Source: Pseudomonadota bacterium (lineage in GTDB: Bacteria; Bdellovibrionota_C; UBA2361; OMII01). Taken from it: a stretch of 64,000 bases of DNA. The position numbers and the translations under genes are program-made. The stretch covers positions 1 through 64,000 of the forward strand of contig JAPLFS010000035.1 of NCBI GenBank assembly GCA_026390555.1, in the 5' to 3' direction. Every line of letters starts with the position of its first letter. Position 1 is the stretch's first letter. The notes under the pieces are model-generated. The model was given only the letters and a program-made list of their open reading frames with translations. It was not told the origin of the DNA and made no database searches. Shown piece after piece: positions 42,598-51,447 of the stretch.

Positions 42598-44249
42598 AGT
42601 TTTTTCGTTCCCTTCTTCGAGCCATTAAGCAACTCCATCGAAACTCCTGTTTTTTTGCCTGATTTGCTGCGCGAGCCAACTTTAGCTGGCCTGCTGTGCT
42701 TTTTTAAAACCCTGGCTTTTTCCGCCCCCGCAAATTCCGTCTTACGCATTTCATAAATTCTAGCAACCATTGCATTTTTTCTACCCTGCATTGTAACCAC
42801 TGGGAAAGGATAATCTCTACCCAATATCACCCCGTACATCACACTTTCCATCTCCGTTATCGTCCATGGTTGATGAATCAAATGCGTAGGCAAAGATTTT
42901 AACTCCGGGACCCAAGTTCTCACGAATTCACCGTCGGAATCATGCTCTAAACCGTTTTTTACAGGATTATAAACGCGAACGGTATTTGCACCCGTTGTCC
43001 CCGCCTGCATCTGAAATTGGGTGTAGTGAATACCGGGCTCATAGTCCAGAAAATATTGCGCCAAATGATAAACACCCAAGCGCCAATCAATGTCTAAATG
43101 ATGCGTTAAAAAACTCACCAACATCGCCCTCATACGAAAATTAATCCATCCCGTGGCCGCCAAAGCACGCATGTTTGCATCAATCATTGGATATCCCGTT
43201 TTGCCTTCCTTCCAAGCCGTAAGCAAGAGGGCATCATTCTCCGCACCCAAATCCTCAAAAGCCCGATTTACCGCCCTATATTCATAAGTGCATTCTTGCT
43301 CAAACTTCTGCACAAAATGATCGTGCCATTTGATTCTCGACAAAAATGCAGTGATCGCCCGGCCATTTTTTAATTCCTTAGGAGATGATTTAGTGCTGTG
43401 AACCACCTGTTTGATCGACAAATTTCCCCAAGCGATATAAACCGAAAGGCGACTGCATGATTTTCGACTCTGCACCGGCTTTGAAATATGGAAGTGATAC
43501 GTTTTATGTCGATTCCGCAAAAAGCTATTCAAATACCGCCAAGCCATTCCCTCTCCTCCCTCCTGCATCCCAGCTACCGACTGCTCCCAGGTAGTTACTC
43601 GATCCAAAGGCATAGCAAACATACCCCTCACATCTTTGTCCAAAGGTTCCCGTTCTTCTTGAAATAATGATTTGCGATATTCAATCAACAACAAGGGCTC
43701 CGACATCACTCCGAACCAACGCCTGTCCCAATCCACCCGATCCTTGATTCCCCGAATCACGCCATTTCGTTGAAATTCCTTCCACTCAACATTGCGACTT
43801 CGAAAAAATGATTGCAATCTCAGGTCGCGGTTAAATGTTTTCTCGATTCCCGATTCTTGATATGACAGCACTCTACTCACATCAAATCGATCCATGAATG
43901 CAGCAAAAACATCTTCTGCTTCACCCCAAAAAACATCCACTTGCCTTGATATTAAGTCATTCGACAATCCAAGCCACGTTTGATTAATATCTTTCAATGA
44001 CTGCCACTGAAATCGCAAATGTCGATCCGAACAATCAGGATGATCCATCAAAATCGGCTCGAAAATAAAAATCACTCGGTAAGGCAACCCACTCGCCTCT
44101 GCTTCCGCCAAAGGCGCATGATCCTGAGTGCGCAAATCTCGCTTCAACCAAACCAACTGCACAATCGGTTTTTGTGAGGGCAACACCGATAACGTTTCCC
44201 CTGTTTCCGATACCATTCGATGAAGAGATCCTTGGCTGTTTACGTGCAT
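42594..44249 (-). CDS. Photolyase/cryptochrome family flavoprotein
   Basis: The 551-residue product has the N-terminal photolyase antenna domain ([18 protein letters not shown], about 34-165) and the C-terminal FAD-binding helical domain: [48 protein letters not shown] and [34 protein letters not shown]. The last motif, with [10 protein letters not shown] in place of the usual NWQWVAG-type, marks the cyanobacterial/Bacteroidota-type branch rather than class I CPD photolyases. It may repair UV photoproducts or sense light. The C-terminus is Lys/Arg-rich. Codon use is visibly more A/T-rich than in neighbours, and the flanks on both sides are long and empty, which suggests acquisition by transfer. 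Confidence 0.88.
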   Translation of the reverse strand: MHVNSQGSLHRMVSETGETLSVLPSQKPIVQLVWLKRDLRTQDHAPLAEAEASGLPYRVIFIFEPILMDHPDCSDRHLRFQWQSLKDINQTWLGLSNDLISRQVDVFWGEAEDVFAAFMDRFDVSRVLSYQESGIEKTFNRDLRLQSFFRSRNVEWKEFQRNGVIRGIKDRVDWDRRWFGVMSEPLLLIEYRKSLFQEEREPLDKDVRGMFAMPLDRVTTWEQSVAGMQEGGEGMAWRYLNSFLRNRHKTYHFHISKPVQSRKSCSRLSVYIAWGNLSIKQVVHSTKSSPKELKNGRAITAFLSRIKWHDHFVQKFEQECTYEYRAVNRAFEDLGAENDALLLTAWKEGKTGYPMIDANMRALAATGWINFRMRAMLVSFLTHHLDIDWRLGVYHLAQYFLDYEPGIHYTQFQMQAGTTGANTVRVYNPVKNGLEHDSDGEFVRTWVPELKSLPTHLIHQPWTITEMESVMYGVILGRDYPFPVVTMQGRKNAMVARIYEMRKTEFAGAEKARVLKKHSRPAKVGSRSKSGKKTGVSMELLNGSKKGTKKL

Positions 44250-44612
44250 TTTTAAATACGAAACTCAAGGATAGGAAGATCGATTCACTTTTGGCAAGTA
44301 TTTGCTTCGAGGTGCAGAGGAGGTTTCCGCGAGGATTTTGTAGGGCTTGGTCGAGACCGCTGCACTTCTAGCGTGATTTTAGTGCATGTTAGGTAAGGGA
44401 AAGAGTGTGTAAAAGAGGAGAACACAACGAGGAGTGAGTGCTTGTAGCTGTCGCAATATACCCGAGCGGCACCGTGAGTGAGGATTAGACTTACCCATCC
44501 CAAGGCGAAGTTTCAGGATGGAGTCTATAACGATACAGAGTGAAAAAAAGCAATATGGGGTGAATTAACACTCGCAACAGATAGAGTTTCTAGCTTCGTT
44601 ACCTAAAAGCGT
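44250..44612. other. Intergenic region upstream of photolyase and downstream of gdh
   Basis: A 363-bp stretch with no supported ORF. It includes a weak repeat end GGGGTGAATTAAC near 44557 resembling the dispersed family and a partial inverted repeat around AGGTGCAG (about 44309) and CTGCACT (about 44362). It probably holds the photolyase promoter on the minus strand. Confidence 0.3.
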
Positions 44613-47600
44613 CTATACCGCCAATAGCCGTAACTGTCTCGAAATAACCGGAAGCACGGCAACCTGAAAGGGACGTTTTTGCTTGGTTGCTTCCTCGACG
44701 TCAGCCATCGTTGTTCGGATCGCCTCGTAGCCTAGCGCCGCGTGCAGGGCCTTCGATACCTCCAGTGGAGTGATGAGGGACCTCTTTAGTAGCTGGCCTG
44801 TAAGTAGCGAGATGCTCCTTCGAATCTCCTGGTACGATCCGGAAACAAGTTCCTGCTCCCATTTATTGCTCGACTCAACTAGCTGCTCGTACTTAAAGAG
44901 CGTATTGATCGCCAGCTCCTCAAGAATTAATGAGTAGACGGAGGCTACAACCTTCACATCATGCTTAAACTCGCGGGCTGACCAGAGCACCTCAAGCACC
45001 GGCAGGATGCGGCGACAGAGGCTAAATAGGATGGCGTCGTTCTGGCTCGCTCCCAGGCTCCTATAATGCTCAATACGACGCTCAAATCTAACCAGCTCCT
45101 GGCCTATAAACACCAGGCTTGCATGCTTTGAGAGGGTCTCAAAGGCAGAGGCATAGAGTTTAACGATTTCACCAAGGGGCAGCTCTAAGCCATGAGTATT
45201 TAGCAACCAGACACTTGATTCACGTAGGGCAGAGCCCATATCAAGCCAGAGCTCAGTAAATGCTTGGCACGATGTGGGGGTATCTAGTGTATGTAGCCGG
45301 CCACGTAAGGGATTAAATCCCAAGATCTCGTCAGCTGCTAAGATACATTTCATCGCGTTAGGAACGGTGGTGTTATTCAGCGACACCATATTGTGCACAA
45401 AGGGGATTCCAACGGCCGGCAAGATCTCATTGACCACGCAGCTCGCGATAATATCGGCGCGTAACGAGTGCTCCAGCACCGCAGTAGTAAAATCATCCCC
45501 AATCCGTTTTGGAAAGTATGATAGAAGGAAATGCTCCAAATTATGATCTGAGCAGAGACGGGAGGATCGGATCTCCTCTTTGACCCACATCTTCGTGGCA
45601 GCGCTACAGATAACGAGTTCCGGCCTCGTCATGCCTATTCTCTCACGGGTACGCTCGTCGATCTCCTGTTCATCAGGAAGAACGTCCCGGGCCCGGTCAA
45701 GGTATCCAAGTTTGTTCATATCCCTGATCAGGTATCGATACTGCTCTATTGATGTTTTTGATTGCAACGCAGATATGGAGAGCATCAGGGCTTGGTTGCG
45801 GTTCTGCTTTAGCACCGATTCGACTACATCGGGAGCGATCTCCTGCAGGATCTTATTACGTTCCGTAATTGATAGGTCATGAGATCCCAAGAGCGGCGCA
45901 AATAGAAGCTTAAGGTTTACCTCGTGATCTGATAGGTCAACTCCCCCTGAGTTGTCGATGGCATCTGTATTTACCCGACCACCCTGCAGGGAGAACTCAA
46001 TGCGCGCCTTCTGAGTTAGCCCGAGGTTGCCCCCCTCCCCAACGATGCGCGCTCTCAATTCGTTGGCATTAATACGAACCCCATCGTTGGTGCCATCGTT
46101 AACATCGGCTTGGGACTCTGTCTGGCCTTTAACGTAAGTTCCGATCCCGCCGTTCCAGAGTAGCTCTACCTGTGCGCGTAGAATTAGGGAGATAAGTTTC
46201 TCGCCATCGACAACGTCTGGAACATCATCCGCGATTGAAAGCGCCTGTCTGGCCTCTGGGCTAAGGGTAATCTCCTTATCAAAGCGGTTGAAGATCCCGC
46301 CCCCCTGCGAAATAGCGCCCGACGCATAGTCGGACCACTGGGAACGTGGGGTGTTAAATAAACGGAGCCGCTCTGCTAGTCCCTTATCAAGATCGGGCGA
46401 GGGGTCAAGAAAGATATGTTTGTGATTAAATGCGGCTATAAGTCGCATAAAGCGACTCAGTATAAGAGCATTTCCAAAAACATCACCCGACATATCACCG
46501 ATACCGACGACCGTGAAGGATTGGCTTGTGCAATTTATCCCAAGATCATGGAAGTGTCGTTGCACGCACTCCCAGGCACCTTTGGCGGTAATTCCATGCT
46601 TTTTATGGTCATAGCCTGCTGAGCCCCCTGAGGCGAAGGCATCACCGAGCCAGTAGTCAAAGTCTTTCTGGGCGATTGAGTTCGCTATGTCGCTAAAGGT
46701 AGCGGTTCCTTTATCAGCCGCAACTACAAAGTATGGATCCGGTTCGTCGTAAACGAGGGTATTCTCAGGGTGTACTACTACGCCGTTTCGCTTGCTATCG
46801 GCTATTGAAAGGAGGGTGGCGATATACTCCCGATAGCCCGCTTCAATCGCCTGCGGTAGGTTCTCGTTATGCTTCAGTGGGTGCTTAAGGATAAAGCCAC
46901 CCTTGGCCCCACTTGGAACGATGATGACGTTCTTTATCCGCTGCGTTTTCATTAGGCCAAGGATCTCTGAACGAAAATCTTCGAGCCGCTCACTCCAACG
47001 AATACCACCCCGAGAGACCTTAGCGCTGCGTAGATGCGTGCCCTCAATCCTCGATGAAAATACGAAGACCTCAAAGAGCGGACGGGGATGTGGCATGATC
47101 TCAATATGACGAGGGGTCAGCTTAAGAGCTAGTGTTTTGTAACCAGAATAGAAATTTGTTCTTACGGTGTTGTGTAGCAGTGAAAGGAGCGCACGTAATA
47201 TTCGATCATGGGTAATATCTGGCACAAACCTAAGCGCCTCTGAAAGGATCAACTCCTCCTGGGCAATACGAAGGTTACGCTCGTCGAGTGAAAGTCCAAG
47301 CACCGGATCAAACTTCAACTCAAATATTCGACATAGTTGCAACGCAACACTAGGAGCCTGGGCGAGGGCTTTCCACATCGTACGCTTGGTGGAGAGCTTG
47401 TTAACCTGCCACAGCAGGGCGCAGTAGCCACGCAATAAGGAGATCTTTGGAATATCGATTGGGATCTTTCGTAGCAGCAGGTTGAGCGGGTCATTAATAG
47501 CGCTCCCACGTAAGATCTCAGCAAGCTCTGGACTGATCGCCCTGTTAAAGTGTTCAGGATCAAGAGGCTCATTATCGTAGGTCCGTGCGATTAATTTTAG

Positions 47601-49358
47601 GATATTTACGTGACCACTCGGAGGATTGCAGCCATATGAATGGGCGCGCAGCACCTCAATGCCGATATTTTCAAGAACAGCGATGGCGTTACTGATGGAG
47701 GTCTCTGCTCCACGCGAGAAGATCGATACAACTGGCAGAGCATGCTGCTTGTCGTCCACGTAGAGCACTACCGCGCTAGGTTTTTCGTGCGATAGGCTAG
47801 TTATGGTGCGCACATCGAACGCTGCTTCATGAACGTCTGTGCCGGCCTGGTAGGCGGCTGGAAATATGTCGTCCCGCCACTCTAGTTCCTCCGGTCCCTC
47901 CCTCATAGCAAGTCTTTCACTGAGATGCTCCTCCCAGGTAAGGGTGCTGTTATGGATCTCCTTTGAGAGTAGCTCCTGAGGTATTACGCCGGAGTGGTTT
48001 AAGGGCAGGGGGGTACTTAAATAGAGGCGATACTGCCGACGTTTGCTGGAGTCCAGGTGAATTTCGGTTGAACCTGTAGCGGCCTGCAGGGCGACCTCAA
48101 TACTATCCTGAATATCTTGTTGCACCCCGGCACTCAAGCGCTCTGGAGGAAGTGCTATCACGGTGAGAGCTCTGCGGCGCAGTTCATCGATAAAGGTAAT
48201 CGTCCGGGTAGCTTCATGGCTAAAAACCCCAAGTGCCAGACGGGCGATCGTGCGCAGTTGCTCGACGGAGCTTGCTAACGCCTCGTCGGTAGGCATGTTA
48301 TCAACGACCTCAACCATATATTTGTAATCGTGGGAATTCGGAAGAGCGCCCTCTAGAGCTAGAAAGCGCGCGACCTTATGACGAAGGATCGGTATATCAA
48401 GAGCCTCGTTGGTCCAGGCTTTTGAGGTCAGATAACCAACTAGAGAAAGAGACTCTCCTGCATTGTCCGGTAGTCGCAGTGTGATATTTAGTAGGGGCGC
48501 TGGTCGATGTACGGAGGAGGTTAGCTCCAATTTTCTGATGGAGAGATCTAGCCCCCTCTCTTTAAGCGCCCGTAGATCCTCGGCTGACTCGCTACGGAGC
48601 TGGTCGGTAAACTCATCCTTAACTCGCCAGGCCCCCCAACTCTCGTAGGGCACAAGTTGTGATTCTTGGTTCCACAGCGCCGTCCCGATAAAAAAGAAGC
48701 TTTCGTTGGTAAGCCATGAGATAAAGGCGCGCACCTCAGCGCAACTGATCTCACCGAAATCAACGCGCAGCGAATCGCTGGAGAGGGGCGCAATTGAGTT
48801 CATAACGCTCGTAATCATCGCCGGAAAGTCATGCACAACCTGTTTAAGTGTGCGCAGGGTTTCTCTAACCTTCGCTAGCAGTCGCGTCGTATCTACCTCT
48901 GTCGTATCTGAGAACTCAACGTATGAGAGCGCAATCGCTACGTCCCTGTAGCTAAGGATCGGATGTAGAAACGATATGACACGTACGCCAGCCTCAGAGA
49001 GCCTCTCTGCGACTGAGCTAATAATGAATGGCCTGTCATCTAGCGCGATAAAGAGGGAGGCTACATCATCCTTATATTCAAGCGCGGTTGAGATACGATC
49101 ATCAGCCGAGGGCATGGCTACAATCGTTTGAAAGCAGGAGTTGGTTATGTGCGCAACGCGCGCCGCACTTTGATTGCGTAGCGCCTCAATTGTCGCTCGT
49201 GCGAAGAGGTGGTTGAGAAAATGCGTCAGGATAGCATGTTGTGTTGTTGCTCCAGCTGCAGGCAGCCCATTAAGGACGGCTAGGGAGTCGTTGCTAAGTA
49301 GCTTGAGAACATCTGCTACAAAAGCGCTCGAAAATGCCTGTTCTGTTAGATCGGTCAT
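44613..49358 (-). CDS. gdhB: NAD-specific glutamate dehydrogenase, large type
   Basis: Large (about 180 kDa) NAD-dependent glutamate dehydrogenase converting glutamate to 2-oxoglutarate and ammonia, mainly catabolic. The ATG at 49358 (AGGAA upstream) gives 1581 residues, as in the Pseudomonas/Caulobacter-type enzyme; the TTG two codons earlier is not needed. An N-terminal ACT-like regulatory half (about 1-650) is followed by the catalytic core with SRGGIRWSERLEDFRSE-type region (KVSRGGIRWSERLEDF), the catalytic Lys825 in GAKGGFILK, NAD-binding VGIGDMSGDVFGNA and GGIGTYVKG, then a long helical C-terminus. No nearby genes suggest an operon. Confidence 0.95.
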   Translation of the reverse strand: MTDLTEQAFSSAFVADVLKLLSNDSLAVLNGLPAAGATTQHAILTHFLNHLFARATIEALRNQSAARVAHITNSCFQTIVAMPSADDRISTALEYKDDVASLFIALDDRPFIISSVAERLSEAGVRVISFLHPILSYRDVAIALSYVEFSDTTEVDTTRLLAKVRETLRTLKQVVHDFPAMITSVMNSIAPLSSDSLRVDFGEISCAEVRAFISWLTNESFFFIGTALWNQESQLVPYESWGAWRVKDEFTDQLRSESAEDLRALKERGLDLSIRKLELTSSVHRPAPLLNITLRLPDNAGESLSLVGYLTSKAWTNEALDIPILRHKVARFLALEGALPNSHDYKYMVEVVDNMPTDEALASSVEQLRTIARLALGVFSHEATRTITFIDELRRRALTVIALPPERLSAGVQQDIQDSIEVALQAATGSTEIHLDSSKRRQYRLYLSTPLPLNHSGVIPQELLSKEIHNSTLTWEEHLSERLAMREGPEELEWRDDIFPAAYQAGTDVHEAAFDVRTITSLSHEKPSAVVLYVDDKQHALPVVSIFSRGAETSISNAIAVLENIGIEVLRAHSYGCNPPSGHVNILKLIARTYDNEPLDPEHFNRAISPELAEILRGSAINDPLNLLLRKIPIDIPKISLLRGYCALLWQVNKLSTKRTMWKALAQAPSVALQLCRIFELKFDPVLGLSLDERNLRIAQEELILSEALRFVPDITHDRILRALLSLLHNTVRTNFYSGYKTLALKLTPRHIEIMPHPRPLFEVFVFSSRIEGTHLRSAKVSRGGIRWSERLEDFRSEILGLMKTQRIKNVIIVPSGAKGGFILKHPLKHNENLPQAIEAGYREYIATLLSIADSKRNGVVVHPENTLVYDEPDPYFVVAADKGTATFSDIANSIAQKDFDYWLGDAFASGGSAGYDHKKHGITAKGAWECVQRHFHDLGINCTSQSFTVVGIGDMSGDVFGNALILSRFMRLIAAFNHKHIFLDPSPDLDKGLAERLRLFNTPRSQWSDYASGAISQGGGIFNRFDKEITLSPEARQALSIADDVPDVVDGEKLISLILRAQVELLWNGGIGTYVKGQTESQADVNDGTNDGVRINANELRARIVGEGGNLGLTQKARIEFSLQGGRVNTDAIDNSGGVDLSDHEVNLKLLFAPLLGSHDLSITERNKILQEIAPDVVESVLKQNRNQALMLSISALQSKTSIEQYRYLIRDMNKLGYLDRARDVLPDEQEIDERTRERIGMTRPELVICSAATKMWVKEEIRSSRLCSDHNLEHFLLSYFPKRIGDDFTTAVLEHSLRADIIASCVVNEILPAVGIPFVHNMVSLNNTTVPNAMKCILAADEILGFNPLRGRLHTLDTPTSCQAFTELWLDMGSALRESSVWLLNTHGLELPLGEIVKLYASAFETLSKHASLVFIGQELVRFERRIEHYRSLGASQNDAILFSLCRRILPVLEVLWSAREFKHDVKVVASVYSLILEELAINTLFKYEQLVESSNKWEQELVSGSYQEIRRSISLLTGQLLKRSLITPLEVSKALHAALGYEAIRTTMADVEEATKQKRPFQVAVLPVISRQLRLLAV

Positions 49359-49705
49359 GCGCAAGTGTTCCTGCTAGAGGGGGAAGAGAGGTCGACCCCT
49401 GAGATATTAAGTATAGCTCTTTAATAAGCTGGCGGCACCGAGATAAAGAAGGTTGTAATGTAGCTATGTAAAATACTAAAATATAGTGTTTAATCAATAT
49501 GTTAAGTATTAATATCGCGAGCACTTAAGAGCTTTTAGTAGCTTGAATCGAGCAGCCGTAATTTTATGTGAATGATTTAGCGCTCAAGCGTTCAGCGCTC
49601 ATTTGAAGCACCGATACTCTTACTAGTGGGATGGATGAATTAAGCTGTCTAAACTATTTAGGGGCCAATACAGCAGTGGCCGGACTCAATAATGAGGTTT
49701 AAACC
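49359..49705. other. Divergent intergenic region, gdh and hypothetical gene
   Basis: A 347-bp AT-rich region between gdh (minus) and the next gene (plus), presumably holding both promoters. Several TATA-like boxes are seen but no specific operator. No repeat-family member stands out. Confidence 0.35.
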
Positions 49706-50155
49706 ATGAGGGAATTCTCCTTTAATTCTTCACAAAAAGGACCTAAAAGGTCTGCATACAGGCGACTTATCGCTGGACGGATAAGCGCAGGTGCAGAGAT
49801 AGCCGCTGCTCCCCGAATATCCTGGACCGATAGTAGGGTCGGTATATTTCGCGAGATTCCAACACAGTTAGAGTCGCATCTCGACCTGATTCAGCAGTCG
49901 CTAGTACTTTCAGGTCTGGAGGCGGCTGTGATTAATACTAATGAATCATCCGACACAATGACTCGCATCTGGGAAGGCGCTGGAGATGTGCACTCTTCAA
50001 ATATAGGAGCATCTGCGCTCTCAGTTCAGGAGGTCGATGCGGCTGTTAAACTGGCAGAGGAGCTGCACGAGCAGATCGTGCGGGACCGTATACGGGCCAA
50101 GGAGGCACATGCTGCGCGACTCGGAACTCACGCAATTCAGAGGCTGCTGGATTAA
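49706..50155 (+). CDS. Uncharacterised protein upstream of the ole cluster
   Basis: A 149-residue protein of no recognised family. The ATG has GAGG eight bases upstream. The N-terminus is basic (Lys/Arg-rich, RSAYRRLIAGRISAGAE), the C-terminal 50 residues form an Ala/Glu-rich amphipathic helix (EVDAAVKLAEELHEQIVRDRI region). No signal peptide or membrane segment. A 210-bp gap separates it from oleA, so it probably is not in the ole transcript. It could be a flagellin-like or secretion-related helical protein by composition, but nothing specific supports this. Confidence 0.55.
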   Translation: MREFSFNSSQKGPKRSAYRRLIAGRISAGAEIAAAPRISWTDSRVGIFREIPTQLESHLDLIQQSLVLSGLEAAVINTNESSDTMTRIWEGAGDVHSSNIGASALSVQEVDAAVKLAEELHEQIVRDRIRAKEAHAARLGTHAIQRLLD

Positions 50156-50368
50156 CCCAGGCGGTTTTTAGCTGCCAAACATAGTGCATAACTTACAGCA
50201 ACTTACCTAGTTTGTTGTGGGTTGATACGTACAAACAAAGTATCTAGCGAGCATTTGTACAGATCCGCGCGATATGGTATCTGATCATCTTGAACTTAGA
50301 TGGTTGCGTAGCCGCAGCTAATCACACACTCCCTACAGGGCCAGAATTAAGGCGATTGGAAAAGAGCT

Positions 50369-51430
50369 ATGGTCGCATTTCGATATAAGAACGTCTGCTT
50401 AGAGTCCTACGCAATCACAATTCCACCGCAGACCCTGACCTCAGCAGAGATTGAGGATCGTCTTCTTGATGTCTATCAGAAGCTTGGAATCCCAATGGGG
50501 ACCCTAGAGCGCCTGACCGGGATCGGCTCTCGTAATCTATGGGATATCTCTGAACGGCCAAGTCTGCTTGGGACGACCGTTGCGCGTGAGGCGATTGAAC
50601 GATCCGGTATTGCGCCAAGCGATATCAGGGCGGTGCTTAGTTGCTCAGTAACGCGGGACTATTTTGAGCCAGCAACGGGGTGTTTGATTCACAGAAACCT
50701 TGAGCTACCTGAGGATGCTATTGCGCTCGATGTTAGCAATGCCTGCCTTGGTTTTATGGACGGGATCCTATTTCTTTCAAATCTCATAGAGTCCGGTATG
50801 GTCAAGGCGGGGGTTGTTGTCTCTGCCGAGCATACCCGCTGTATGATCGACAACACCTTTACAAGTATTATTGATGGCAGGGATCTCTCCCGTGATAAAC
50901 TTTTGCGCCTGCTTCCGACCTTTACGATCGGCTCCGGTGCTGTGGCCTATGTCCTATGTCACGAGAGTTTGTCAAAGACCAAGCATCGGGTGCTAGGTGG
51001 AGCAACGCGCTCCGCGACGCAGCACTGCGATCTCTGTGTCGGTAATGTTGACTACCACCTTGTTGATAGCCCACCCCTTGGTCCGGTTATGGAAACGGAG
51101 TCCTCCAAGTTAATTGCGGCAGCGGCTCTGCTCGGCGCTCGCACCTGGGGGGACGCTTCAGAGGCGATCGGTTGGAGCAAGGATGATATTGACCATGTAT
51201 TCTGCCACCAGGTTGGGAGACAGGTTAATGAGGGGTTCTACAACACAATGGGTCTCGACTATGCTAAGGATTTTACGATCTATCAGACCCGCGGGAACCT
51301 GGTATCGGCGGCGCTACCAACCGCGTTAGCAGTTGGAGTTGAAAAGAAGGGGATCAAGAAGGGCGAGAAGATAATGTTGACCGGATTTGGTTCCGGCCTT
51401 AACTCACTCTTCCTTGGAATTGAGTGGTAA
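50369..51430 (+). CDS. oleA: OleA, thiolase-fold acyl-CoA condensing enzyme
   Basis: Non-decarboxylative Claisen condensation of two long-chain acyl-CoAs to a 2-alkyl-3-ketoacyl-CoA, the first step of head-to-head olefin synthesis. The 353-residue protein has the catalytic Cys126 in SNACLGFM, His280 in VFCHQVGRQ and Asn310 in TRGNLVS, and the FEPATGC loop with Glu100, which corresponds to the OleA-specific glutamate supplied across the dimer interface; FabH lacks this Glu. The downstream fused OleBC and OleD genes make the assignment firm. It begins the oleA-oleBC-oleD operon, with only 17 bp to the next gene. Confidence 0.93.
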   Translation: MVAFRYKNVCLESYAITIPPQTLTSAEIEDRLLDVYQKLGIPMGTLERLTGIGSRNLWDISERPSLLGTTVAREAIERSGIAPSDIRAVLSCSVTRDYFEPATGCLIHRNLELPEDAIALDVSNACLGFMDGILFLSNLIESGMVKAGVVVSAEHTRCMIDNTFTSIIDGRDLSRDKLLRLLPTFTIGSGAVAYVLCHESLSKTKHRVLGGATRSATQHCDLCVGNVDYHLVDSPPLGPVMETESSKLIAAAALLGARTWGDASEAIGWSKDDIDHVFCHQVGRQVNEGFYNTMGLDYAKDFTIYQTRGNLVSAALPTALAVGVEKKGIKKGEKIMLTGFGSGLNSLFLGIEW

Positions 51431-51447
51431 AGTCATAGGGGTGCGCG

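Noticed and set aside
42473-42679. 68-residue minus-strand ORF at the photolyase 3' end
   Set aside because: It is out of frame with the DUF2256 gene, which carries the recognisable Cys motifs, and overlaps both genes.
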